From: Tubiluchus corallicola
Taxonomy: Eukaryota > Priapulida > Priapulimorpha > Priapulimorphida > Tubiluchidae
Length of the DNA: 64,000 nt
Assembly (NCBI GenBank): GCA_030141605.1
Contig: JAQGDQ010000224.1
Location: forward strand, 186,001-250,000
Direction of reading: 5' to 3'
A program made the translations under genes and the position numbers. The notes under the pieces are model-generated. The model ran no database searches. It worked only from the letters and a program-made list of their open reading frames with translations, and had not been told where the DNA came from. Shown piece by piece: positions 35,129 to 49,400 of the stretch (the stretch's first letter is position 1; every line of letters begins with the position of its first letter).

Positions 35129-37447
35129 AGGTTCCACCTTTTTGTTTTTCCTGCCTTTCCGTTAAAATTTAATTTGAGAATTTCACAAATGTGGATTCAT
35201 TCCAGCATTACTCTAATAAATTTGAAATTTTTGCAGTCCTTTTTGAACTCATTCTGCACAAAACCACTTGAGCACTTCCTCAGTTTTGTTTATGCAAGTT
35301 TTTCTTGACAATCAGTCTGCATATTGTGCACACTCTGTGCTTTTCAAATTATTTTTATTGGCATCTGTAATTAATAATCAACTTTCACTCTTATGAACAA
35401 AATATGATCCAGTTTTGTGCCATAACCTAACATTTAAATCGAATCAGTCTGCTTTTAGATCACCAGTTACTCAGGACAGTCAATATTACATGCCACGAGA
35501 ACACCAAAACCCAAAAGCCGTTTGTGAAGCTAACAAAACGAACTTTATTTCAATATCTTAACGTGAACCAACAAAAGTCAGATAAGATTTCTGTTATATA
35601 ACCTCTTCAGCGCAACATCAGCATCGAATTATTTATAATAATAATTATAATAATAAATGAAGACAAACAAACCAATGGTAAAAATTCTAGCATAAACATG
35701 CTACAAATAAACATTGGGTAATTCCAACGACATACAGCAAAGGTCTGTAATAACTGTCGAGCACAAGTTTGTTCAACAAAAGTCGAGCACATACCGTACT
35801 GTAAAATCCAGAATTGCTTTGTTTGCTTAAAGGGTCAATCAAGTACAATTTATTTACACATTTTTTTCTGTCCACGAGTTTTTTAAGTGCAGTATGACCG
35901 TATGACGGTCAGTCGTAGATGCACTATGCATATGATTAGACATGAAGACAACGGACAACTAAACTGCAGTTCTTTTCACTCTGTCATGCTCTCGGGAAAC
36001 TAAAAATGTGGCCAGTTCATCCACACTACAATCACATGAAATATGAAATTAATAGTTATAACATTCTCAAAATGCTATCGTTTTGCAGTTTGTGCAAAAA
36101 TAATGTGGAACACAGCCGAATAAGAAATGCTAATAGTATAAGTAATATAACTAATTATCATACTTAATATAGTAATAGCAATTATCGAATGTTTATTGTA
36201 GCTATAAATATGATACCGTAGTAAAACAAGGTGGTCAATTCACCTTGCTCACCCAATGTCCATTAGTAGACTTGCTTATTGTCATAATTGGCCTGTTATT
36301 TCACAAAATGCAAATAACAAAGTTTAACTCTGCATTCTGTCTCACTCTTTCCTTAACAAATGCTTTAAATATACCAAAAGTAAACTCTTAATGGTTAGTC
36401 AATAGAAAGCAATCCACCAAATGGTACATACTAGAACCATTAACATTTAAAGATCAATAATTTTCTGCACAGAAGAAAATTACAAAAAATAGTAAAAGAA
36501 GAAAAAACAACAAAACTGGCAAACATGTAATTGCATAAGATTTTCAAACAAATTGAAGACTGCACTCTTCTGTACAAAGCGCTTACCATCTTGCGAACAT
36601 CATCGCAAGCTACATACTAGCTTTTTTAAAAATTTACACTACTAAATAATGTTAATAAATGATTTAACATCGCCCCGCGAACAACATCCGTGAAGCACAA
36701 CATCCGTGGTGTTTCAAGGATCCAAACTAAAAGTACATTACTATACTAAAAATTTCAAGCTTTTTGGCAACAGTTTGTTTTCGAATAATTCACCAAGATC
36801 ACTAACCTTGTATTTATACTGGGCGTACGAAAAGTCACTGTGCATTTTTTTAATCATGTCTTTTTATATTTCAGCTTTTGATCCAAACAAAATAACAAGG
36901 ACACAGACCTGTAATGATGCTAATGGGGTCACTTTCAATACTGTTTACAAATGTCATTCACATTTACCTCCTGTATGCTACATTGAAACATGTCTGTTAA
37001 TAAATACATAGGTGCACAGTGAGTTTCCAAACACACTGTATAAGACATTGCAAGAATCCTGAAACACTGAATAAACAAGATCTGACCAGAATATTTACAC
37101 CCCCTTGCAGATTGACACTGTCGACATGTGGACAAATTTGCATTTACTCCGACAAGTTACAAAACAATGTCACTGTAAATTACATGCAGATGTCAGGCTC
37201 ACGCATTCTTCAATTTGTTCAATACATTTAGGAAACTTGTAACTAATTAATTATTAAAACATCCATAGTGACTCATAAGAAAAGATGCGAAATGCCACAT
37301 TGTCGTTACGACAACAACAGAGTGTACTAGTCGTCTTCATATGTGATCAAAAGTTTCACACTGTCGTCATGGTGATAATACAAAATACTGCATCACCATT
37401 GGATGACATATTACATTATGAAGACAGTGTAAAATGTTGTGCTTCCT
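35129..37447. other. Intergenic region between convergent ADRM1 and Staufen
   Basis: About 2.3 kb of AT-rich DNA that should hold the Staufen 3' UTR at its right end. I find no unambiguous polyadenylation signal, RNA gene, TIR element or recognisable protein. Open frames up to about 100 codons look random. Confidence 0.55.
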
Positions 37448-40400
37448 TTAGTTTATGCCCGTTTCAACTGTCTGGCCAGCAGGGGGAGACACTTGAGGTT
37501 CCACTTTAATTGACTGCTGCTGCTGTTTCTGTATATGAAGCCTGTTGAAAATAATACTTACTAAAAAGCAACTCATTATAATAAAATTGTGCATGTTTTG
37601 AAAAATAATTTTGAATTGTTTTGCTGTACACACAAATCTATGGATCTTTTGCACTTACTTGAGGGATGAGTTTTACAGGCAATTATTTTGCTCCTAACTC
37701 AAGTCTCCTGTGCAGACAAATGGGCTAGTATGCCAAAAATTACCGAACAAGTTCTGACATTCTACCATGTTAGATACTACCTCACTCGGACAACGAAGTC
37801 ATGGAAAACAAGATGTGTAGACAATTGAGTACACAGTGATTACAAACACTGCACAGCACTTGAACGACCTTACATTTTTGAAATCTAATGTATTTAGCTG
37901 CTACATCTCACATTTGTTGTACCTAAGTGCATTTAGCTAGTATACCTAATCCCTACATTTTATAATTCTCCATTGTTTCATCACCTTTCTACATCTCCAC
38001 ACTCATTACCTTCCAAGTTTCCTTAATTTTATCCTGCACTTCTGTTATTACATATTACCTGTTCAGCTAGAGAACTTGCAAGTTTACCTTTTGATCTGAG
38101 CGTAAAATTATTTGTAAAACTTAATCAAAATCAATCATTAGGCTATATATTATTAAAGAGTATTTCTAATGTTATTTCTATTTTTGTGTAAGATATTGCA
38201 GCCTCTGCACTTGGCTTTTGTAATAAATAAACAGTACAAACGATAAACTTACTGTCGTATTTTAATTAATTCCAGAAAAATGTGTGTATTTGTAATAAGG
38301 CAGTACTGGCAATGAATGATATAACTTTCTCTTGGCATTCTGTAGTACCAGGAGAAATCAAATCAAAGTTGTGACATGCTGACATACTGATTTTGGCTAG
38401 CCGAAGAAAACTCATCACATTCAGACATGTAGTTACAAAATACGACAACATTTATTATTACGAGGGAGACACTATATCACCAACTTGTACAATTTTGATC
38501 CACTTCACTTACCCGTCTCCACCGGCCAAATTTTTCTCTTGCTTAACGGCGTCTAGGCCGGTGTCAGCGAGAGCTCTGAGTGCAGTGAGAGCAGCATGAT
38601 CATGAGATGCTTCCAATGTCAACCCTGAACCATGACTCACTTGTGGTGGGGTTGTCGATAGAGAAACCAGTGAAAGATACTCACTTTTATTTCCCTATAA
38701 AGTATCATTAATGGAATAAATTTAGCCTGAGCAAATTTATGATAATGACTTCTAAGTATATTGTGTCTGCATACACATACGCGCACGCACACAGACTTAC
38801 AAAACTAGTTAATCACTTAGCCATACCTTGGGAAAATCTGTAAATTCAACTTGAAATCCCAGAACATTGGCTAGGTAAATTAGCTGCTGTTTTGGCCGGA
38901 CGACAGGGTGACTGACTGGTTGTCGATTCTCTAGAATTGTTTCAGCAGTTGGAGAAGAACCTTTAAAATAAAACTGAATGTAAGTGTTTATCAAGAAGTG
39001 ATCCAAAAGAATGTTTGGTAGAATCACACTTGTGATGCCATGAAACCTGTTGTGTTAAAGCAAAACTTAACATGTAAGTTTAACACTTGACCGTGCTAGC
39101 TTAACATGTAACTAGCGAAACATGTAACAGCGAAAAACTAGGGTGCATGAATGCAAAATTATGTTTCTGTGGTAGCAGTTATTTATGAAAGTCATTCTTA
39201 AAAAACAGCATGTTTCCTTTCAATAGTGTTATAGTGTTTGTAGTTATAATTTCAGATGAGGTCTTTCTTTAAGCACCAGTAGTGCAATCACATGAAAAGA
39301 TTTTCAAGCAATAGTAGAACTTTTGTATAACCACATACCTTTATCAAGAAGTTCTCGAGCGATGGTGGAACTTGTTTGTGGACAATACTTATTAGACATC
39401 ATATCTCCCATACCAAATGTCCTGTTCACGTTAGTGTCTATAACGAGTATGAAATATGTAAGTTCACTTTGACTACTGACAATATGTATTATTAAGTTTA
39501 ATCGCTTTTAACATATCCAGTATAAAACAAGTAACAGTTACTTACTGTGTCCATATGTCATGTGTTGAGCTGAGTCAGGCATCAGTAATAAACCTGGAAC
39601 CAACTGCCTACCACCACCACTCTCTTTATGCATTCCTAATTGACAGATTAAATCATGATAATTAGGCTCAAGGTTCAACATTTACAAGTAACCAGGTGAA
39701 AAATGTATGAGAAGTAATTAAATATAATTAAAGTAAATTATCATAACAACTACGACGTTCAAAACAAATTCAAGACAACACTTTGACAACTTTTTCTATA
39801 TTCCTTCAGTTCCACTGTTATTGATGATTAAGAACTACTGAAATTTGTTCATGACTCATTAAATGTAGTAAAGTTGATCACAGAGTCTCCTATGCAGACC
39901 ATGTATGGATTTTCTTCACACATGTTGTAACATTAGTATCTAAATTACTTTCTTAATATCTTAAAACAAAACCACTTTTAGGAATACATTTTAGAAAAAA
40001 GTGGAATTGGTTAACCAGAGCACTATACAAACTGACATTAAGTGCTTAACTCGGACAATAGTTAGTTACTGTTCCAGCGACAATGAGTAATACACTTCTG
40101 TATGATGTAAAGACAGTGTACAATACTGTACTCAGTGTTTACCCAATTTTACTAAGGTTTTAGAGCAAAAAAATGTTGAAACGATTCTATTGGACAAGTG
40201 AAATGAAGTTTATATTTCACGAAACCTTTATTCAACTAAAGTTTTAATTAGTACTAATGTTCTAATGAATTAAAACTTGGAAAACTTCAAGCACTACAAA
40301 CAAATAGACTACATATCATGCACATTACATAGCAGAAAACATTAGCCACAATGACGTCGCAGTTGTGAGTGTCATAAATTAACTCACCATCCTGATCAAC

Positions 40401-43400
40401 GAATGTAACCTTCTTGTTAGAGTCGGCATTAGCTCCAAGAGATTTCAGAGCTGGTTTTGCAGGATTCACATGCGGTCGGCTGTAACCAAGTATTTGTAAC
40501 ATGGCTTCGGCTGCCGCACGTTTTGCTAGCTTTTTGTTAGGTCCAGTACCTGTGCACTCTAAGCCATCTACTTGTACCTAAAGCGATTATGACGAAAAAA
40601 CAATACTATTAATTGCTAATACATATTATAAAAAAGTAACTTGTATTAGTAGTGGTAGCAGTGGTGCGGAAGCAGCATACTAGCTATGATGGCAGCAACA
40701 CCAAATAGTGACACTAGAAGTGGAGGTGATATAGTAGTACTACTACTGCAGTGACTGTAACAATTTTTCATTTTCTTAAAGTATCCCCATGCACCAGCTA
40801 GAATACAAACGGCAGTGAAGTTGTGAAGGACAACATGACCTGGTGATTTGACAGAGATGTCTTATCTCCTTCAACCAATACATACCTTTACAGTACATAC
40901 GTTTTAAAGAATAGAAATAAGGCAAAAAAGGTGCAGTTAAGCAATTTTCCAAACCTGCAGATATGTGAAGCATATAAAGCAAGAGAACTGAACAAAGAAA
41001 CAAACAGATTAATAAACAGACAAATAAATAAACAAAGAACAAGTAAACTATCGAACAGACAGACGAAAATAAATAAAAACGAAAGAACAAAAAAAAGTAA
41101 AGAGAATAGTAAACGTAAATGCAAAACTGAATACATAACACACCTGTATGACAAATTCACGCCGTCGTGGTTGCCCATTCTCAGCAACTAGACTGTACAC
41201 TGGTTCCTTTGCTTTCTTTGCTTGTTGAATCTGAATTAACCGACTTATTGGATTTATCCCATCTCCATACTCAGGATTAGTCTTTTCAGCCTGTTCAACC
41301 TGTTTGTACAAAATTACATGCACAGAAAGCAATGAAAACTATCATCATTATTATTATTAGCAAAACAATAATATTGCGTATTCAGAAATCTCTTGCAAAA
41401 AACACTATCTCTTTACCATTACATGAACAAACAAGAAAAATGCAATTATATCTTACCACAGTTTTTAACTGCACACTTGCAAGAACAGTTGAAGTCAGTC
41501 AAGAACTGCTAATGAACGTTAATGTTACAGCTGCCTAAAGTACTGCACGAGTACTGAGTCAAGTGCCCCGCATTTGTCCCAATTCAATATTTTCCATACT
41601 TTTATGTCACAAAAAAATCTGCGCATTAAAAAATAGATTGCTAATTTCCCATTACTTGCAACACTTAGTTCCTAAACCTCACAGCAGGACTAAACTGTCA
41701 CTAGACTGAAGAAATGGAATTAAGAAATTCGGGGCCAAACTGTCTAAAATAATACTAGTGAATTACAAGATCCATAAGACATGCCCAGAAATTTGGAAAC
41801 ACTCTTTACACTAGTGAGACACAACACCAGAGAACAGCACAATGACCATATTTAAAGACAATAACTTAGAGGCTTGATAAATTTACGCACATTCACATTT
41901 TACATTCATACTTACAAATTTACATTGCATTTACATTCAAAAACTAAATGCAAATTAAGAAATACAGTCAGATGAGATTAAATCACATGACTAAAGCGTA
42001 GCAAACAAACTAAAAGAAAACAAGGTTATAAGTGGAGTTCTGCACAAGAGATACGAACCTTTACAAGATTCTTTGACTTTTTCTTCACTGTCAGTGGCTT
42101 GATTCGAGGTTTTACATTCTGTTGTGCAAATGTCGGCAGCTTCTTCAATTCTTCCAACATCTTCTCTGCCGCGCTTTTCTTCGACAACTGTTAAACAACC
42201 AATGTCAAATTTTTCAATGATGTTTTTATATCGTTTTACTAAAATTTATCATTATTTAAATCTTTACTCATTGTTATATGTTGTACTTTAAATGGTGTTG
42301 TACTTTAAATGGTTCACCTTAAGTTTACAGAGATGTTTTCTAGTGACATCACTCTCTCCTAACAGCAATTAAAAGCAGATTTCATTTTGTTAAGATTTTT
42401 AATTAAAATTCGAGTAATCAGTTAGTCATCTGGTTAACAGAAAAGATCGTGTACTACAAACATCATACACGAGTCGTCAGATCAAGAGAAATGTCATGCA
42501 AATTAAATGCCATAATCTAGAGCTGAAGAAATGAGCTTAAAATGAAAATTATAAGCTAGTCTAGATCAGCTACGTGAGCATTACCGGTTTTTCAATTATC
42601 AGCCATGACTGGTAACAACTATGATGATATACAGTAGCTAGTTTCAGATACTTTGCAGGTTATCAAAGCAAGAGCAACACACAAGCAGCATAACTCCATA
42701 AAGAAATTTTCCACACCAACTGACTGCTATGATTTTTTTAACACTGGTAATATAATTTACTTTGTAACAACAATCAAGCACAGATACTGTAGCACCTGAA
42801 AGTTTAAAAACAACTGCGATGTGAGCTCTGTGAAAGGCCCTACCTCCAATATGTGCGATATAATTTAAACAAACACAAAAAGAAAAATATACATGTTTTG
42901 TGTAATCATGGATATTTGTAACAGAAAAGTCATTATAAGAAAATTTTTTTTTGGATGATTTTTTATATCACATTTTGTAGTACAGTAAAAGTATAAATCT
43001 TAAAATTTATATACCAAAGTATCTCTGATAATTAGATGATAAGTTAAAATTTTAATTAATGGCGAGCGAGCCCAAATAATCATGATATCACAAGTTCACA
43101 AATGAACATAATTTTCAACGGAGCAAGCAATCCACGAGTGTGTTGCATGTGTCTGCGAAAGCGGAAATTGAAGTACAGTGCAACTGTACAATATTCAGTG
43201 TAATATACAAAGGCTCTGCAAATTTCGAGTTTACCGCAATGCTAACACATGAGCTCTTGAATACATGTACTATGTCACAATTGAACACCAATTGAACAGA
43301 GAAGTACAGCACCTGTTTTTCATGCAACGCCTATGCGAGACGCAGGCGCTAGTGCCCATCTGACTAGTAAATGGTAAAATATTCAGTGTAATATACAAAG

Positions 43401-46400
43401 GCTCTGCAAATTTCGAATTTACCGCAATGCTAACACATGAGCTCTTGAATACATGTACTATGTCACAATTGAACACCAATTGAACAGAGAAGTACAGCAC
43501 CTGTTTTTCATGCAACGCCTATGCGAGACGCAGGCGCTAGTGCCCATCTGACTAGTAAATGGTAAAATTCATGTAACAGCGAAGAACTAACCGCATGTAT
43601 GCGAAATTACATTTCTAAGGTAAAATTTTTTTCAAGTAAGTCATTTTTGAAACAAAGTTCGCTCCCGTTCCATAATTTATAGGTTACATTGTTTTGCGCC
43701 ATAGTTTAAGAGTGTTCCAGTTTTCCTTTAATTTCACTTGCTGAGCACTGACCCCGTTAGTGTAAAAGGTTGCAAATACCTAAATAAAAAAACTATCCCA
43801 TAAAACTGCTTACCTTCTTTCCATTACCTTTGCCCTCGGTAAGGAGTGGTCCCACCGTGCACCTTGTGAAAAAAACACGATTGTGCGGAGGGCCAACCTC
43901 ATCTATCACCTCAAAATTAACAACAAGATTCTGACGCAGCGCAATCTCATAGACCAAGCTGATTGGAGATTTAGTATCATCTGCAGTTGGATCAGAATGA
44001 TCTGCAAGATAGAATAGATATCTTTGATGAGCTGATACCAACACGTGTTTGTAAACACTCACATAAGTAAACAAGCAAAACGTCAGTAGGTAGATACTAA
44101 ACATAAACATATATGTGAAGGGCAATTTTGAAATTTTGTGACCTTGTACCTGTAAATCGATATGACAATTGTACTTTTGTGGCAACTTTTCAGTAATTTG
44201 ACCATATTTTTCAAATATTACAGTATTACAAGTGAAGGCCGCAAAGCCCGCCAATGCCAGATTTCCAGTACACTGAATTTACAGCCTTTAAACTTCTTCA
44301 TGGCTTAGTCACTATCTGCCATTTTTCTACTTGTGAACTATTTTTATAGACATGGACATTTATTAACTATTCTATTATACTATGTCACTACACTATAATT
44401 TGCAATTGTGTGCACTGTGTAAGGCGAGAAAAACGAAGAAAAAATACAAGGATTCTGTTTCTCTGTGCTAAAATACTGCCTTTTAATCATTCATTACTCT
44501 TCGATTGCAGGTTATATCGATTTATACAGAGTTGTAATCGTGATTAATTTGATTAATCTATAAATTGTCCATCACTAAACATAATAACTGCTGCCACTAC
44601 TTTTGCCCTCTAAATTCCACACAAAAAAACACACAGTCGATGTTGATGAAGCACTGCAACACGATGGCATGTCATAGTTAATATAATAAACAAACTTAAA
44701 AATAAAATGTACAAAAGCTACTTAGTTCCATACAAATACACTGTGAATTGAATATTATCTTTGCAATTACTGCTAATCAGCACAACATTATTTGGCATAA
44801 ATAGAATTGCTTAGAAATAAATCAAACTTTCATTCTTTATATGCCCACAGTCAACAGAGTTCTTTATGAAGTACTTTGATCACACTTTATATCATTACAC
44901 TGTGGAATTGTAGCTGAAAACTTACACTATTAACAAATTTGGAGCTGGATTTTGCAAATCTATTAAACTGTATTTTATGTCCAGAAAACAAAACTGAACT
45001 AAAATGTCAAAATGTTTATCTTTTTATAAATGTTTAAATTATTTTTCGTTGCCACCACAAAGTGTAAATATCATCTAAAAACCTGTGTTCTATTAATGCC
45101 AAACCTAGAGCAGCAATGACAAAAATACCATAAAGCCAGTAACCAAATTTTAGCTATTCATTTTATCCCTGGGGCAGTGGCCTGACTTGGAGTGATTCAC
45201 ATAAAAGTACAGCCACATCTGTGGACATCGCCACCATGATGATAGCAACAACACCAATAATGACATAATTCCTTAGTTTCTTACTTAAAAGCAAATATAC
45301 TTCATTTTTTTACAAACCACTAAAGTATAAAATTCCGCGCAAGTTCCTCTGTACATGTCAGACAGGCAACAGTACTGCAACTTACTGACACAAAAACAGT
45401 ACAGTAACAACCATACATACGAACAAGTTATGTTCCAGAAGGCTGTTCGTATGTTGAATATGTTCGTAAGTGGTTATTGCTAGAGCACAAGCAAGTGCCT
45501 GTTATTTTTCTATTCTTACTATCTTTAATAATATCATACATGCATTACAAAAACTAAAAAACACTGAGAATTGTAACGAACAACGTCGTTATATTACAGA
45601 TTTTCTTGTTTTGTCGAAAGCACTGCACGTGACCAGCAGTTTCAACGTCACCGCTATTGTTACCAGGATGTAGAGCAGACGCGAAACGTGATTGTCTACT
45701 TGCATCAATGAACATACGTAATACTAGGGAATGCTACTACGGGTGAGTCACGTGCTATAGATCTAGATGAGGATTGATCGTTTGAGAGTGGCAGTTGATG
45801 TAAGCGCCAGCGAAAAGTTTTCCCAAGAGTACATGTGATTCTGCAAGAGTACATTCTGTGCGAAGTCATAAAAATACATCACGACTGCCATTATAAACTG
45901 TACAGTTAAACTAAACCAGTGAGTTTGCTGTGATTATTTTGATGCGTGTTCATCTGTTCGTATGTACGAATGTTTGTAAGTCTGATGTTTGTAAGTAAGG
46001 TGGTGTCTGTAGGTAACTCAATGCCCTCATACATATTAACACATTTATCTAGAATAATCAGACTTGCTAATCTTCAATCGCCAAACTTGCTGATCTAGAA
46101 AAGCTTTCAGATTTATTCTTTGAGTAAAGATTTATCAAACAGCCCTTATGTCAATATATCAATATAACACACTTACTTGCATTAGTTGTATCAACCTGCA
46201 ATTGCTTTACATCACACTGCTTTTCGGCCTCCGGTGGCGGCAAAGTAGACAAAACTTTTAAAGCTTTAGCGGCAGCCGAGTTTCGAGCATTTTGTTTAGT
46301 GGTGCCCTCGCCTATAAATTCCCGGCTGCCAACTTTCAGGGAAATATAGAATACGCGCGGCATCTTAGGATAATGGTACCTATAATGTAATATGCAAACA

Positions 46401-49400
46401 ATAGACTGTTAGATTTTCTTGTGAAATGTCAACAATCAAAGCCATTTTTATCAACAAAGTAATGTCTTTCCGCAATTGCAGATTCCACGTTTCTTTTTAT
46501 TAGTACATTATTTTGTTTTGTTGAAACTTTGGATGTTTTTCTAAGAAATCAATGATGATATACATACATACATACACACCTGCATACATACATACTAAGA
46601 GATTAATACATACTCTACTACTAGACTTTTAGCAAAAGTCAACATTATCGTCAGTTCTTTTATATCTAATTTGGCTAAAATGACTTTTCATTCATAAATC
46701 AATTCAATTTGTGTACTCCTTAATCAGAGAGATCAACTATTTTGTTTAAAGGTATTTTTCTCAACAAACTAAACTGTCATGCAAAATGATAAAAGGCACA
46801 ATGATAGGACACTTTTACTAATATCCTAATCATTCTAAATGGCTATTATTCAATTTCAGAAAAAAAAACACAAAAACACAACCTACATAAAAAATGAACC
46901 ATACAGCTGAAAACTAAAATTATCATAAACCAACATGAAAAAAATAATTTCTTCATTCCAGAATACAACTCTGTTTCCACATCTGATTAGAAGAGTACAT
47001 ATTAATTTTATGTTAACACCTAACATTCATTTTTCCCAGTGTCAGTTTTTAAAACTATTCTAGAAATAGCAAAAAAAAGTTCAATGGTCTATCGCACAGT
47101 CAATCTTAAAAAGTCAGGTATCACAAAAAGTTTCAAGCGATATACCCGACATTTGCAGCAATGAATTCACCTAAAACATACGAAAACTGCATATTGGTCA
47201 CATTACTGATCCTTTTATACCACTACCTCAAATTAGCATGAAATATTGCCAAAGTACCTGAAACATTGACTAATGCAGAATACAATCTTACCGCTGGTTA
47301 AACATTCCTCTGAAGTCTAGGTTTGGCATGTATGGTACAAGTCTAGGTGGATCTATCTGAAGATATTCCACCTGCTCTCCACGACTCGCAGCCAGTGCAC
47401 TCAGTTCAGCTAGAAGAAAGTTAAAAGTGCTTTATGTCTCTCAGACATTAATGTTACCGTATTATAATGTTGAAAAAATTCCAGTACAAAATTAAGTAGC
47501 ATACACCAAAAATATTGCGATAATGCATTTTACAATGACAACTATAAAAAAATGTATTGCTATGACATAACACAAAGTACGAAACCAACAAGTTAATGGC
47601 TGGGAGCAGAACACATAACCCAGTAATGGTAGAGCTTTGGTAAATAAATTGTCGTAATAATACATTAAAGGTAAAAGAAGAAAATGCATATAACACATCA
47701 TGATAATGGGATAACCCCACGCGCACAGCCTTTGTTTCAATTAACATCCAACGCGTTTCTATGTATGCTTCAACTGTGCACTGTGTTATGCCAAATTATG
47801 TTTTTTTACTTTTCAGCTTTATTGCATAATCTGCGTTTAACAATAAATAGTCCTTCAAATCGCTTCCTAAAAATTCCCACACAACTCTGTACTATACGAT
47901 GGCAGTTTTGCGTAGCAGTACGCACAGAATTGCATGGCTGATAACAAGTACAGTGGTACCTCTGTTTTCGACCATAATTCTTTCCTAAAAAGTGTTTGAC
48001 AACCGATTTGATTGAGAACCGAATCATTTATTCCCATAAGATATAATGTGAAAGCAAACAATCCGTTCTCAAGCACCAAATGAACTGTAAAGTATTACTA
48101 AAATGAAATAAAGTAATGCAAAAATGTTTATTCAAATAGTAGCTATGATATAATTGTTAAGAAAAACATAATAGAATTACTTTGAAAGAAAAACATAACT
48201 GTTCCTGCATGAAAAAGCGGAGAAAAATAAGTGGAGAAAGCAGTTAGCGATGTTAGGCGATTCAAATCTTGTGCGTGACTACTTTCGGGTGCGGTTGGTT
48301 ATGCTCAGCTCTATTCGGCTCGCCGCAATGTTTCGTTGTTTCCTCGGTGTCCACTCTATCTGGTTAGATAGGCACAAATGACTATCACCGTGCGAGACAC
48401 AAGTAACATGATCAACTTTAATACTTTATAAACTGTTTATGACTATTGTTATTTTGGCTAAATATCCAGCACGACACCGCTTCTTTTTCTTGTTTCCATT
48501 GCTATTTCAACAAGCTCTAACAATTGCTTTGCTATTTGTGGATCTTCTGACTCAACCAGATTTTGGAAATTCATTTCTGTAGTTGGTAGCACATTTCTTA
48601 TCACCGTACATTTGAATAGATGCTCTGTCATATCTTCGCCGCGCATGTGTTCCTCACGTGTTTGGCGGTTGGGCGGGTACCGAACTTCTGGTCGAGAACG
48701 GAGACAACTTCAGCTCGAATTTTCTGGTCGAAAACCAATTTGTACGAGTAGGGAGACGTTCAACAACGGAGGTATGACTGTGTGTCTGACAACATCAATA
48801 AAAAGTAAGTATGACAGAGCTTTTAACAAGTAAAAACCAAGCATTTTTTCTTACAGCATACGTATTATTTATTTTAATTTTGCCTAGCTTTTCCGAATTT
48901 CTGTTTTTTTTAAATTGTCCATTTCTCTGTGCTTGTAATTATAGTGGTTCAAATCTACTGTGCACCCAAAAGAATGTCAGGCTTGGTAGTCCCCTACTAA
49001 TACATACTAGAGTGAAAACTTTTGTGATTTGATTTAGATGCTCCCCTGACACCCAAAATAACTCAATATCACGCTGCAAACACACAATTTCGCTTAAATA
49101 ATCGAAAGTTATCGGCAGGGATGAAAGCGATACAGATGCATTGCCAATTGGCAGCGCTAATACGAAATCTTCCGTAAGCACGACACCGAATGGTTTTTTA
49201 ACCTCCAACTCTGGCAAACTTTTTATTGTCTCCATCCAATCCAAACCGGATTGTTTGGATCACATCACTTGCTGATTGTCGACCGTTTACAAAAAACGTC
49301 TGACAGAACGTTAAGTTTGCATTATCTTTTTTCTTTTTTACTGTTTATCACCAAAGATTCCAAATTTATATAAAAAAAACTTACCGCAAGGTTCCTGAAA

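Noticed and set aside
33390-35308. Plus-strand frames of up to 305 codons (SVSYCQPSVTVFHTVSL repeats)
   Set aside because: They come from the 29-bp minisatellite read in three cycling frames; all overlap each other.
40776-41187. Minus-strand frames of about 100-120 codons rich in Phe/Leu
   Set aside because: They extend into intron sequence next to Staufen exon 41144-41299; the hydrophobic stretch is translated A/T-rich intron.
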